Shown: piece after piece, positions 1 through 8,341 of the stretch | Position numbering within the stretch: the first letter of the stretch is position 1 | Layout of the letters: each line of letters begins with the position of its first letter | Origin: an uncultured Coriobacteriaceae bacterium | GTDB lineage: Bacteria > Actinomycetota > Coriobacteriia > Coriobacteriales > Atopobiaceae | NCBI GenBank assembly: GCA_900552935.1 | Contig: USBN01000015.1 | Location: forward strand, 1-28,060 | DNA: 28,060 bases | Direction: 5' to 3' | The notes under the pieces: generated by a model | What the model was told of the DNA's origin: nothing | The model's database searches: none | The model's input: the letters and a program-made list of their open reading frames with translations, nothing else | Made by a program: the position numbers and the translations under genes

Positions 1-897
1 GCCCTCGTCTCGCTAATCGTGCTTCTCGTCTTGGCGCAGCTGCCGGTCTTCGTGATCACCGGCATCAACGCCACGGCCTCGGAGCACGTGAGCGAGTCCC
101 AGATCGCCAAGCTCGCTTCCGTCGAGGAGGGGACGACGCTGCTCAACGTCGACACCTCCCAGATCACGGAGAAGGTCTCGAAGAATCCCTGGGTCAAGCG
201 CGTCATCATCAAGCGCGAGTTCCCGGATACGCTCGGGGTCTCCATCGAGGAGCGTTCGGTTGCCGCGCTCGTCGTCATTGGCGGCGGTACGAGCGTGTGG
301 GCGCTTGGTGACGACGGCGTCTGGATCGAGCCCGTGCAACTCGATACCTCTTCCGGGGAGGACGTCGTCCAGCTCGCCCTCGCCCGTGCTCAGGAGATGG
401 GCTGCCTGCTCATCGCCAACGTGCCGGCCACGGTCAACCCCGCGCAGGGCGCGCCCTCGACCGATGACCCCATCCTCGATGTCCTGACCTACCAGAGCCA
501 GCTCCCGGATTCCATCAGTTCCGAGGCCCAGGTCTTCTATGCCGCGAGTTCCGGAAGCATCTCCGTCGTTCTCAAGAGCGGCCTCGAGGTCTCCCTTGGC
601 GCGGCGAACGACGTCTCCGCAAAGGCCCAGGCCCTGAGCGAGATCATGGCGAACTACGGCGATCAGCTCACCTACGTCAACGTTCGCGTCCCGAGCAAGC
701 CCACCTACCGCAAGGTCGCGGATGGCACCACGCTTTCTGGCGCTGCCAACACCGTGGCGCAGATTACGGCCGAGTCCACGCCGGCGACAACCTCTTCCTC
801 GAGCGATGACTCCGGCGAGGATGCCGGTGACGGCTCGGATGGTGACTCCGCCGGAGACTCTGGCCAGTACGAAGGTGCGGGGGAGGACGAGGGATAA
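1..897 (+). CDS. ftsQ: Cell division protein FtsQ (5' end cut by window)
   Basis: FtsQ/DivIB is a single-pass membrane protein of the divisome that links early and late division proteins. The frame is already open at base 1, so the start lies upstream; 298 residues are visible. They begin inside a hydrophobic membrane segment (about residues 1-20), followed by a POTRA-like domain: a segment around 'VFVITGINATASEHVS', then a 'GTTLLNVD' stretch and 'NPWVKRVIIKREFPDTL' with 'VSIEERSVAALV', the usual FtsQ pattern. A beta-rich domain follows to about residue 245. The last 40 residues or so are a low-complexity Ser/Asp/Gly/Glu tail, which is not part of the family core. Its place just before ftsZ agrees with the call. 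Absence of ftsA between them fits actinobacteria. Confidence 0.9.
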   Translation, partial: ALVSLIVLLVLAQLPVFVITGINATASEHVSESQIAKLASVEEGTTLLNVDTSQITEKVSKNPWVKRVIIKREFPDTLGVSIEERSVAALVVIGGGTSVWALGDDGVWIEPVQLDTSSGEDVVQLALARAQEMGCLLIANVPATVNPAQGAPSTDDPILDVLTYQSQLPDSISSEAQVFYAASSGSISVVLKSGLEVSLGAANDVSAKAQALSEIMANYGDQLTYVNVRVPSKPTYRKVADGTTLSGAANTVAQITAESTPATTSSSSDDSGEDAGDGSDGDSAGDSGQYEGAGEDEG

Positions 898-943
898 CAT
901 CGCTACCGCAGGCGGCCCCAATCTGCAGTTCGCGTGAAAAAAC

Positions 944-985
944 GTCAACGATTTGTTGACAGGGGAGCGCCATATATGACAGTAT
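944..985 (+). promoter_or_regulatory. Putative ftsZ promoter with inverted repeat over the -35 box
   Basis: A consensus -35 TTGACA lies at 956-961. An 18-base spacer leads to CAGTAT at 980-985, preceded by TG one base upstream (extended -10, TGaCAGTAT). The -35 is overlapped by a perfect inverted repeat, GTCAAC (944-949), 5-base spacer, GTTGAC (955-960), which is a plausible operator. Predicted transcription start is near 992, giving a leader of about 130 bases to ftsZ. The boxes are seen; use as a promoter is inferred. Confidence 0.5.
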
Positions 986-992
986 GTGCCGC

Positions 993-1011
993 TTTACCTT
1001 TCGGGTAGAGC
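993..1011 (+). promoter_or_regulatory. Short stem-loop at the 5' end of the ftsZ leader
   Basis: CTTTACC and GGTAGAG can pair (7 bp with one G-T wobble) around a 5-base loop, TTTCG. It would lie at the extreme 5' end of a transcript from the promoter at 956-985. It could stabilise the message; no T-run follows, so it is not a terminator. The rest of the leader to 1120 is A-rich and unstructured by eye, ending in the strong ribosome binding site AAGGAGG. Confidence 0.3.
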
Positions 1012-1120
1012 TAAACCTGAGCTTGAGAGTTTGAAGAATATGGCTAAACACAGCGCCACTAAGACGGGCCCCGCCCACAGAAGAACGACCACAACAAGCA
1101 CTGCCACGCAAGGAGGAACC

Positions 1121-2230
1121 ATGAGCGCCACCGATACCCTCAGCAACTACCTCGCCGTCATCAAGGTTGTCGGAGTCGGCGGTGGCGGCACCAACGCCGT
1201 CAACCGCATGATCGAGGAGGGCATCCGCGGCGTCGAGTTCGTGGCTGTCAACACCGATGCCCAGGCTCTCGCCATGTCTGACGCGGACGTGAAGGTCCAC
1301 ATCGGCACCGACATCACCAAGGGCCTTGGCGCTGGCGCCAACCCCGAGGTCGGCGCTCAGGCCGCCGAGGACTCCCGTGACGAGATTAAGGCCGCCCTTG
1401 CCGGCGCCGACATGGTCTTCATCACCGCGGGCGAGGGCGGCGGCACCGGCACCGGTGCTGCCCCCGTTGTCGCTGACATCGCCAAGAACGACGTGGGTGC
1501 CCTCACCATCGCCGTAGTCACCAAGCCGTTCACCTTCGAGGGCCGCAAGCGCACCGCCAGCGCCCTTAGCGGCGTCGAGAACCTCTCTGAGAACGTCGAC
1601 ACCCTCATCGTCATCCCGAACGACCGCCTTCTCGACCTCGCGGAGAAGAAGACGACCATGCTCGAGGCCTTCCGCATGGCGGACGACGTCCTGTGCCAGG
1701 GCACCCAGGGCATCACGGACCTCATCACCGTCCCGGGCCTCATCAACCTCGACTTCGCTGACGTCTGCACGATCATGCGCGGCTCCGGCACGGCCATGAT
1801 GGGCATCGGCATGGCCTCTGGCGACAACCGCGCCACCGACGCCGCCCAGGAGGCCATCTCCAGCCGCCTGCTCGAGAGCTCCGTCGACGGTGCCACCCGC
1901 GTCCTGCTCTCCATCGCCGGCAACAAGGACCTCGGCATCACCGAGATCTCCGACGCCGCAGACCTCGTCGCTTCCAACGTTGACCCCGAGGCCAACATCA
2001 TCTTCGGCACCACGGTTGACGAGAGCCTGGGCGATCAGGTCCGCATCACCGTCATCGCCACCGGCTTCGCCGATGCCTCCCAGCAGCCGTCCCTCCTCGG
2101 TGACTTCCGCGCCCCGGCCGCGGCCGAGACCCCGGCCCCGGCTCCCGCCGCCTCCGCCCGTCCTGCCGCGAGCACCACGGGCAGCAAGGAGTTCGACATT
2201 CCTGACTTCCTGAAGCGTGGCCGCCTGTAA
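1121..2230 (+). CDS. ftsZ: Cell division GTPase FtsZ
   Basis: Tubulin-like GTPase that polymerises at midcell to form the division ring. The 369-residue protein has the expected layout: GGGGTNAVNR (about 20-29), the GTP-binding G-box GGGTGTG (106-112), the T7 synergy loop NLDFAD (209-214), an Ala/Pro-rich linker (about 330-355) and the conserved C-terminal peptide ending in DIPDFLKRGRL (359-369), which in SepF organisms is the SepF docking site. The start at 1121 is chosen because a near-perfect ribosome binding site, AAGGAGG (1110-1116), stands 4 bases upstream and the protein then begins as the family does. The same frame is open back to 986, giving a 45-residue basic extension unlike FtsZ. 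It has its own promoter region and overlaps pgeF by one base (TAATG). Confidence 0.97.
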   Translation: MSATDTLSNYLAVIKVVGVGGGGTNAVNRMIEEGIRGVEFVAVNTDAQALAMSDADVKVHIGTDITKGLGAGANPEVGAQAAEDSRDEIKAALAGADMVFITAGEGGGTGTGAAPVVADIAKNDVGALTIAVVTKPFTFEGRKRTASALSGVENLSENVDTLIVIPNDRLLDLAEKKTTMLEAFRMADDVLCQGTQGITDLITVPGLINLDFADVCTIMRGSGTAMMGIGMASGDNRATDAAQEAISSRLLESSVDGATRVLLSIAGNKDLGITEISDAADLVASNVDPEANIIFGTTVDESLGDQVRITVIATGFADASQQPSLLGDFRAPAAAETPAPAPAASARPAASTTGSKEFDIPDFLKRGRL

Positions 2231-3036
2231 TGGCGAGCCCTTCGCTCACCCGGTACGTCTCGAACGGCGTGACCCTGCTCGGCGACACCGATCGCCCGGG
2301 CGGGGTCACGTTCGCGTTTACCGAGCGTGAGGGTGGAGTCTCAAAAGGCCAGTTTGCGAGCCTGAACCTGGGATCTCGCTGTGGCGATGAGCCTGCGGAC
2401 GTCGCGGAGAACCGCGCGCGTGCGCTCGCCGCCGTGGGGGCGGCGCGCATCGCCGGCAACCTCGTGGAGCCCAAGCAGGTTCACGGGGACAATGTGGTCG
2501 TCATTCGTGATGCCGCGCCAGAGGCCATCGAGGCCGCCCGCGTCGAGGCGCTCGAGGGGGCGGACGCCATCGTCTGCACGGCCCCTGGCGTTCCCGTGCT
2601 CCTGTGCTTCGCGGACTGCGTGCCGGTCGTGCTTGCGGCGCCCGGGGCGTTCGCGGTCATCCACTCCGGCTGGCGCGGGACGCTCGCGCGCATCTCCGCC
2701 AAGGCCCTCGGCATTCTCTGCCGCGAGTCGAACGCTCGCCCGGACGAGGTCTATGCCTACGTTGGCCCGCACATCCTTGGCGAGGACTACGAGGTGTCGC
2801 CCGAGCTGCTGCAGACCTTCGTGGATGAGTTTGGTAGCATGGTTCATGCTGCCTCGACGAACTCGAACCTCGACTTGTCCGCAGCCATAGCGTGCGCCCT
2901 CGGGGATGCCGGCCTTCCTGCCGCCAACCTTGTGGATTCGTGCGTTTCCACGGCCGCCAACACCGGTCGTTTCTTTTCGTATCGAGCGGAAGGGGGGCTA
3001 TGCGGTCGTCACGCTGCTATCGCCTACCTCTCGTAA
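2230..3036 (+). CDS. pgeF: Peptidoglycan editing factor / purine nucleoside phosphorylase family (PgeF, YlmD, LACC1-like)
   Basis: A 268-residue member of the DUF152 (YfiH/YlmD/LACC1) family. Family members were once called multicopper polyphenol oxidases; later work assigned zinc-dependent purine nucleoside phosphorylase and adenosine deaminase activity, and E. coli YfiH was named PgeF for preventing wrong residues in peptidoglycan stems. The His-Cys-His metal ligands are visible: H85 (KQVHGDN), C130 (FADCVPVVL) and H145 (IHSGWRGT). The YVGPHI segment is also conserved. It starts at an ATG sharing one base with the ftsZ stop codon, so it is probably translationally coupled to ftsZ. Its 3' end overlaps pstS by 37 bases. 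Following ftsZ is its usual place in Gram-positives and actinobacteria. Confidence 0.92.
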   Translation: MASPSLTRYVSNGVTLLGDTDRPGGVTFAFTEREGGVSKGQFASLNLGSRCGDEPADVAENRARALAAVGAARIAGNLVEPKQVHGDNVVVIRDAAPEAIEAARVEALEGADAIVCTAPGVPVLLCFADCVPVVLAAPGAFAVIHSGWRGTLARISAKALGILCRESNARPDEVYAYVGPHILGEDYEVSPELLQTFVDEFGSMVHAASTNSNLDLSAAIACALGDAGLPAANLVDSCVSTAANTGRFFSYRAEGGLCGRHAAIAYLS

Positions 3037-3866
3037 CGGCAACGCTCGCCCTTGTGGGCGCGCTCGCGCTCTCGGGTTGCGCGGATTCCTCCGCCTCCGA
3101 GACGCTGACCGTCGCGGGTTCCACCACGGTGCTTCCCATCGCCGAGATGGCTGCTGAGGATTTCGAGGCCAACACGGGCACGAACGTGCTCGTGAGCGGT
3201 CTTGGTTCCTCTGCCGGCATCGAGGCGGTCTCCAACGGCACTGCGGATATTGCCACCTCGAGCCGCCAGCTTACGGCTGAGGAGTCCGAGCACGAGCTTG
3301 TCGAGACGGTCATCGCGCATGACGGCATCGCCGTCATCGTGAGCCCGGAGAACCCGGTCAAGGGTCTCACCACCGAGCAGCTCCGAGACATCTATGCCGG
3401 AAAGATCCGCAACTGGAGTGAGGTCGGCGGTCCTGACCTCGCCATTCAGGTCGTGAACCGCGATGAGGCGTCCGGCACTCGCGAAGCGTTCCGCACGATC
3501 GTCATGGGCGACGTCTCGTTCGACCGCACCGCCGCGGTTCTCCCCGGCACGGGGCAGGTCCGCGATGTCGTGAGCCGCACGCCCGGTGCCATCGGCTACA
3601 TTTCCATCGGCTTTGTCGACAATGACTTCGCCAGCACCTCCGTGCGCTCCCTGGCGATCGACGGCGTCGAGGCGACGGAGGAGAACGTCGAGGACGGGTC
3701 CTATCCCATCTCGCGTGATCTCTACTTCTTCACCAACGGAGACCCGCAGGGCGCCGCCTATGACTACATCTCCTACGTCCTCTCCGATGCCATGAACGAC
3801 ACCATCCGCGACGCGGGCTACATCCCCGCCCACCAGACGCAGGGAGAGGGGAGTGAGGGCAAGTGA
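3000..3866 (+). CDS. pstS: Phosphate-binding lipoprotein PstS
   Basis: Extracytoplasmic substrate-binding protein of the high-affinity phosphate ABC transporter. The 288-residue product has a lipoprotein signal: basic N-terminus, hydrophobic core and lipobox LSGC with Cys27 as the lipidated residue. Family features follow: TVAGSTTVLPIAE, GLGSSAGIEAVSNGTADIA and NRDEASGTREAF, which line the phosphate-binding cleft. The start at 3000 is preferred over in-frame upstream codons because it gives a proper lipoprotein signal and follows AGGGGGG. It lies inside the end of pgeF (37-base overlap), and its stop overlaps the GTG start of the permease by four bases (GTGA). Confidence 0.95.
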   Translation: MRSSRCYRLPLVTATLALVGALALSGCADSSASETLTVAGSTTVLPIAEMAAEDFEANTGTNVLVSGLGSSAGIEAVSNGTADIATSSRQLTAEESEHELVETVIAHDGIAVIVSPENPVKGLTTEQLRDIYAGKIRNWSEVGGPDLAIQVVNRDEASGTREAFRTIVMGDVSFDRTAAVLPGTGQVRDVVSRTPGAIGYISIGFVDNDFASTSVRSLAIDGVEATEENVEDGSYPISRDLYFFTNGDPQGAAYDYISYVLSDAMNDTIRDAGYIPAHQTQGEGSEGK

Positions 3867-5833
3867 GTGATACCACCAGCGCCCCGTCTCAGCAGCCCGC
3901 GAGCCTGAAGCAGGTGACGCGCGCCACGCGCATGAAGGAGACTGCCCTCAAGAACCTCTTCCTCGCCTGCGCGTGCGTTGTGGTCTTGGCCGTCATCCTC
4001 ATTTTCATCTTCACCTTCTGGAAGGCGATCCCGGTCATCACCCAGATCGGCCTCAAAGACTTCTTCAGTCTCAGCTGGGCTCCCACGGAGGGCCATTACG
4101 GCATCCTCGCCCTGCTCGCCGGCTCTGGCATCGTCACGGTGGGCTCCCTTGCCCTTGGCGTGCCCCTTGCCGTGGGCTGCGCGGTCTTCCTGACGGAGAT
4201 TGCCGGCAAGAAGCTCGCGAGCGTCGTCAGCACTGCCGTTGATCTGCTCGCCGGCGTGCCGTCCGTCGTCTACGGCTTCTTTGGCCTCGTCATCCTCCGC
4301 CCGATCGTGGCCAGGCTCACGGGTGGCCTGGGCTTCGGCGCCCTCACGGTCTGGCTCGTGCTCGCCATCATGATCGTGCCTACCATCACCACGCTCACGA
4401 TGGACGCGCTGCGCTCCATCCCCATGGGCATTCGCGAGGCGAGCTTCGCGATGGGCGCCACGCGCTGGCAGACCATCTACAAGGTCGTCCTTCCCGCGGC
4501 GAAGATGGGCATCGTGAACGCCGTGGTCCTCGGCATGGGTCGCGCCATCGGCGAGACGATGGCCGTTCTCATGGTCGTGGGCAACGCGCCCGTCATCCCT
4601 GCCGGCATCGCAAGCCCGCTTTCCACGCTCACGAGCCAGGTCGCGCTCGACATGGGCTACTCGAGCGGTCTCCACAGGAGCGCCCTGTTTGGCATGGGTT
4701 GCGTGCTGTTCATCATCTCCGCGGCGCTCGTGGGCATCGTTCGCAAGATGTCGAGCATGAGGGAGGATGGCCGCGGACGCTCGAAGCATCGCCGTGCCAA
4801 GGCCGCGGACCGCGCCGCCGTCGCCGCTGGCGGCATCTCGTTCGACCATCCCGAGGATCCCGCGGAGCACGCGCCCGTGCAGGTCCTCACCGGCGATGAC
4901 GTCACCCCCGTTACCGGCGTCGTCACGGAGCCCCGAGAGGGCAGCCGCGCCCGTATCAAGCGCCTTCTTGCCCAGGGCTCCTCCTCTGCCGGTGGCTCGA
5001 ACAAGAACCGCACGAACGACCTCATGATCGGCGTCTTCCGCGCCGCGGGCGTCGTCGCGACGGCGGTTCTCGTTCTCATCATCGGCTTCGTTGCCGTGAA
5101 CGGTCTGCCCGTGATGTCGCTCGATTTCATCTTTGGCTGGCCCGAGGGCGTTAACGCGGAGGGCGGCATCTTCCCGACGATCGTCTCGACCCTCTACGTC
5201 ACGGCGCTCGCCATGCTCATCTGCGTGCCGATCGCCGTCCTCGCGGCGGTCTACCTCGCGGAGTACGCGAAGCAGGGTCGCCTCGTCACCTTCATCCGCT
5301 ACGCCGCAGACACGCTCTCGTCCGTCCCGTCCATCGTGATGGGCCTCTTTGGCTACGCGCTCTTCGTCGAGGCGATGGGCTTTGGGCTCTCGATGCTCTC
5401 CGCTGCCCTCGCCCTCGCGCTCATGATGCTCCCGATCGTCATGCGCACCACGGAGGAGGCCATTCGCTCGGTGCCTCGCTACATTCGCTGGGGCGCCTAT
5501 GGCCTCGGCTCCACGAAGTGGCAGGTCGTCTCCAAGATCGTTCTCCCGAGCGCCTTCCCACGGATCGCCACGGGCATCGTGCTGGCCATCGGCCGCGCCA
5601 TCGGCGAGACGGCCGTCGTGCTCTACACGATGGGTCAGGCGATCAACCTGCCCCTCACACCGCTTGACTCTGGCCGTCCGATGACCATCCATCTGTACCA
5701 GCTTGCCAACGAGGGCATCAACATGCAGGCCGCCTATGGCACCGCCCTTCTGCTCATGGTGATGATCCTGGCCTTTAACATGTTCGCGCGCTACCTGTCG
5801 CGTCGTTCCGCATCAAAGTCGAAGGGAAACTAG
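3863..5833 (+). CDS. pstCA: Phosphate ABC transporter permease, PstC-PstA fusion
   Basis: Both permease subunits of the Pst transporter are in one 656-residue chain. The PstC half covers about residues 30-295, with membrane segments and an EAA loop at about 191-217 (REASFAMGATRWQ...VVLPAAKMGI). A hydrophilic Arg/Lys/Ala/Ser-rich linker spans about 296-385. The PstA half covers about 386-645, with its own EAA loop at 532-566 (EEAIRSVP...GLGSTKWQVVSKIVLPSAF) and the family segment GRAIGET in both halves (227-233 and 577-583). There is no stop codon or internal ribosome binding site between the halves. It starts with GTG overlapping the pstS stop by 4 bases. A single gene guarantees 1:1 stoichiometry. 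PstC and PstA are separate genes in most bacteria. Confidence 0.93.
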   Translation: MSDTTSAPSQQPASLKQVTRATRMKETALKNLFLACACVVVLAVILIFIFTFWKAIPVITQIGLKDFFSLSWAPTEGHYGILALLAGSGIVTVGSLALGVPLAVGCAVFLTEIAGKKLASVVSTAVDLLAGVPSVVYGFFGLVILRPIVARLTGGLGFGALTVWLVLAIMIVPTITTLTMDALRSIPMGIREASFAMGATRWQTIYKVVLPAAKMGIVNAVVLGMGRAIGETMAVLMVVGNAPVIPAGIASPLSTLTSQVALDMGYSSGLHRSALFGMGCVLFIISAALVGIVRKMSSMREDGRGRSKHRRAKAADRAAVAAGGISFDHPEDPAEHAPVQVLTGDDVTPVTGVVTEPREGSRARIKRLLAQGSSSAGGSNKNRTNDLMIGVFRAAGVVATAVLVLIIGFVAVNGLPVMSLDFIFGWPEGVNAEGGIFPTIVSTLYVTALAMLICVPIAVLAAVYLAEYAKQGRLVTFIRYAADTLSSVPSIVMGLFGYALFVEAMGFGLSMLSAALALALMMLPIVMRTTEEAIRSVPRYIRWGAYGLGSTKWQVVSKIVLPSAFPRIATGIVLAIGRAIGETAVVLYTMGQAINLPLTPLDSGRPMTIHLYQLANEGINMQAAYGTALLLMVMILAFNMFARYLSRRSASKSKGN

Positions 5834-5834
5834 C

Positions 5835-6638
<804 letters not shown>

Positions 6639-6676
6639 TTGCGACCATCCGGCCCAAAGCACCTGAGGAGGACACC

Positions 6677-7540
6677 ATGCGTGAGGCATTCAATCGCCAG
6701 CTCACCGAGCTTCGCCAGGAGCTCGTCTACATCTACGCAAACATCGACCTTCAGCTCCACGAGGCGCTCGATGCCCTTGAGGAGGGCAACAGGGAGAAGG
6801 CCAAGGCCGTCAAGGCGGAGACGCGACGGCTCGATGACCGCTGCGCCGCCCTCGAGCAGAAGGCCTTCATGCTCATCGCCACGCAGCAGCCCGTCGCGAG
6901 CGACCTTCGTCTCATCCAGTTCGTGATCTACGCGAACTTCAACCTCGCGCGCATGTCCAACCACGTGCGCAACATCGCCAAGACCGCGAAGCGCTGCGCC
7001 GGTCGCGACGTCCCCGCGCAGCTCATCGACCTCCTCGTGGGCGAGGGGCACCTCGTCTACGGCGTCCTCTCGAACTGCGTCATGGCCATCGTGAACGAGG
7101 ACCTGCGCCTCGCGTCCTCGCTGCCCGTTCTCGACGAGCCGGTCGATGACCTCTACAAGCAGTTCTTCAGGCGTCTCTCCACGCTTGGCCCGGACGACGA
7201 CAAGGATGCGGCGAGCCGCGTCATCATGGCATCCCGCATGCTTGAACGCATCTCCGACAACGCCGTCGAGGTGGGCGAGAAGCTCGTCTTCCTCCTCACG
7301 GGTAAGCGCCGCAACCTTGATGACCTGCAGGACCTCGACGACGATGACCTCGCCGAGATGTACGCCGCCCGCAGCGCCGGCCTCGTGGCGGACAAGCAGG
7401 TCGACGAGGAACTCGTGGGCCAGATTCCCGAGCTCAAGAACGATGGGGCCGCGCCGGCCGCCAAGGGGATCCTCGCCGATGCACCTGCGGCATCTGCGGC
7501 TCCCGTCGCGAAGTCTGAGGGTGAGCGCGATGGCCAGTAG
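6677..7540 (+). CDS. phoU: Phosphate signalling regulator PhoU
   Basis: PhoU couples the state of the Pst transporter to PhoR/PhoB-type two-component control and restrains phosphate uptake. The 287-residue protein has two three-helix-bundle repeats. The QQPVASDLRLI signature (70-80) is conserved. The metal-cluster motif is intact in the second repeat (RMLERISDNAVEVGE), but the first repeat reads NLARMSNHVRNIAK, in which the usual Glu and Asp are Ala91 and Asn95. A tail beyond about residue 225 (DLDDDDLAEMYAARSAG... then Ala-rich) exceeds the usual 215-240 residue length. A good ribosome binding site, GAGGAGG (6664-6670), precedes it. Its last 11 bases overlap yggS. No phoR/phoB pair is in the window. 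Confidence 0.93.
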   Translation: MREAFNRQLTELRQELVYIYANIDLQLHEALDALEEGNREKAKAVKAETRRLDDRCAALEQKAFMLIATQQPVASDLRLIQFVIYANFNLARMSNHVRNIAKTAKRCAGRDVPAQLIDLLVGEGHLVYGVLSNCVMAIVNEDLRLASSLPVLDEPVDDLYKQFFRRLSTLGPDDDKDAASRVIMASRMLERISDNAVEVGEKLVFLLTGKRRNLDDLQDLDDDDLAEMYAARSAGLVADKQVDEELVGQIPELKNDGAAPAAKGILADAPAASAAPVAKSEGERDGQ

Positions 7541-8288
7541 CGAGGACGTCGTCGCGAGTGCCGTGGACCTCGAGCCCGAGGCCACCTACCAAGCCTTCAT
7601 GGACGAGCGCCATGCCCGGATCATGGATCAGATCGCGGAGGCGTGCTCCCGTTCTGGACGCGAACTCTGCGAGGTCACGGCCTTTGCGGTCTCCAAGACG
7701 GTTGGGCCTTGCGAGGTCGTCGCCGCCATGCGCGCCGGCTGGGACGCATTTGCCGAGAATCGCCCGCAGGAGCTCGTCCGTAAGCTCGACGCCTTTGCGG
7801 CCGCTGGCGTTAAGGCCCCCCGCTTCGACATGATCGGCAACCTCCAGAAGAACAAGATCAACCAGGTGCTGGGCCGTGCCGAGCGCATCCAGTCGATCTC
7901 GAGCCTCGAGCTTGCCCGCGCGGTGTCCGAACGCGCCGTCCGTGCCGGCCTCGTCATGCCGGCGCTGCTTGAGTGCAACGTCAGCGGCGAGGAGAGCAAG
8001 GGTGGCTTCTCGCCTGATGAGGTTCGCGAGCAGGCCGAGGAGCTCGTTGGTCTCGAGGGCCTTGCCTTCGAGGGTCTCATGACGATGGCCCCGGCCCATG
8101 ACCCCGAGGCCGCTCGTGCGACTTTCTCGGGCGCGAGGGAGCTCGCGTGCGACCTGCGCTCGCGCATGGGTCTTCCTCTTCCGGTTCTTTCCTGCGGAAT
8201 GAGCGATGATTTTGGAATCGCGGTCGAGGAGGGCTCCACCCTCGTTAGACTTGGACGTATAGCGTTTTCCTCCGAGTACGGCCTCTAG
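7530..8288 (+). CDS. yggS: PLP homeostasis protein YggS/YlmE (PLPBP)
   Basis: Pyridoxal-phosphate-binding protein of the alanine racemase N-terminal-like TIM-barrel family, involved in vitamin B6 and amino acid homeostasis. The 252 residues show the family motifs in order: AVSKT with the PLP lysine K56, FAENRPQEL, MIGNLQKNKI, CNVSGEESKGGF, GLMTMAP, and CGMSDDF...GSTLVRLGRIAF near the C-terminus. ATG 7530 is chosen because AGGGTGAG stands just upstream; an in-frame GTG at 7521 is an alternative. It overlaps phoU by 11 bases. In relatives it lies directly between pgeF and sepF, so here it is displaced by the pst module. Confidence 0.93.
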   Translation: MASSEDVVASAVDLEPEATYQAFMDERHARIMDQIAEACSRSGRELCEVTAFAVSKTVGPCEVVAAMRAGWDAFAENRPQELVRKLDAFAAAGVKAPRFDMIGNLQKNKINQVLGRAERIQSISSLELARAVSERAVRAGLVMPALLECNVSGEESKGGFSPDEVREQAEELVGLEGLAFEGLMTMAPAHDPEAARATFSGARELACDLRSRMGLPLPVLSCGMSDDFGIAVEEGSTLVRLGRIAFSSEYGL

Positions 8289-8301
8289 TAGGCATACGCG
8301 G

Positions 8302-8320
8302 GGGCGCCACCTCGGCGCCC
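8302..8320 (+). other. Perfect GC hairpin between yggS and sepF
   Basis: GGGCGCC (8302-8308), 5-base loop ACCTC, GGCGCCC (8314-8320): a perfect 7-bp stem in the 53-base gap between yggS and sepF. No T-run follows, so a classical terminator is not supported. A processing site or a factor-dependent terminator or attenuator is possible. Confidence 0.45.
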
Positions 8321-8341
8321 AGACGAGACATGGGAGACACC

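Noticed and set aside
3818..5692. Open frame of 624 codons on the minus strand opposite pstCA
   Set aside because: The product is extremely rich in His, Asp, Arg and Glu with no recognisable motif; it mirrors the permease reading frame's codon bias.
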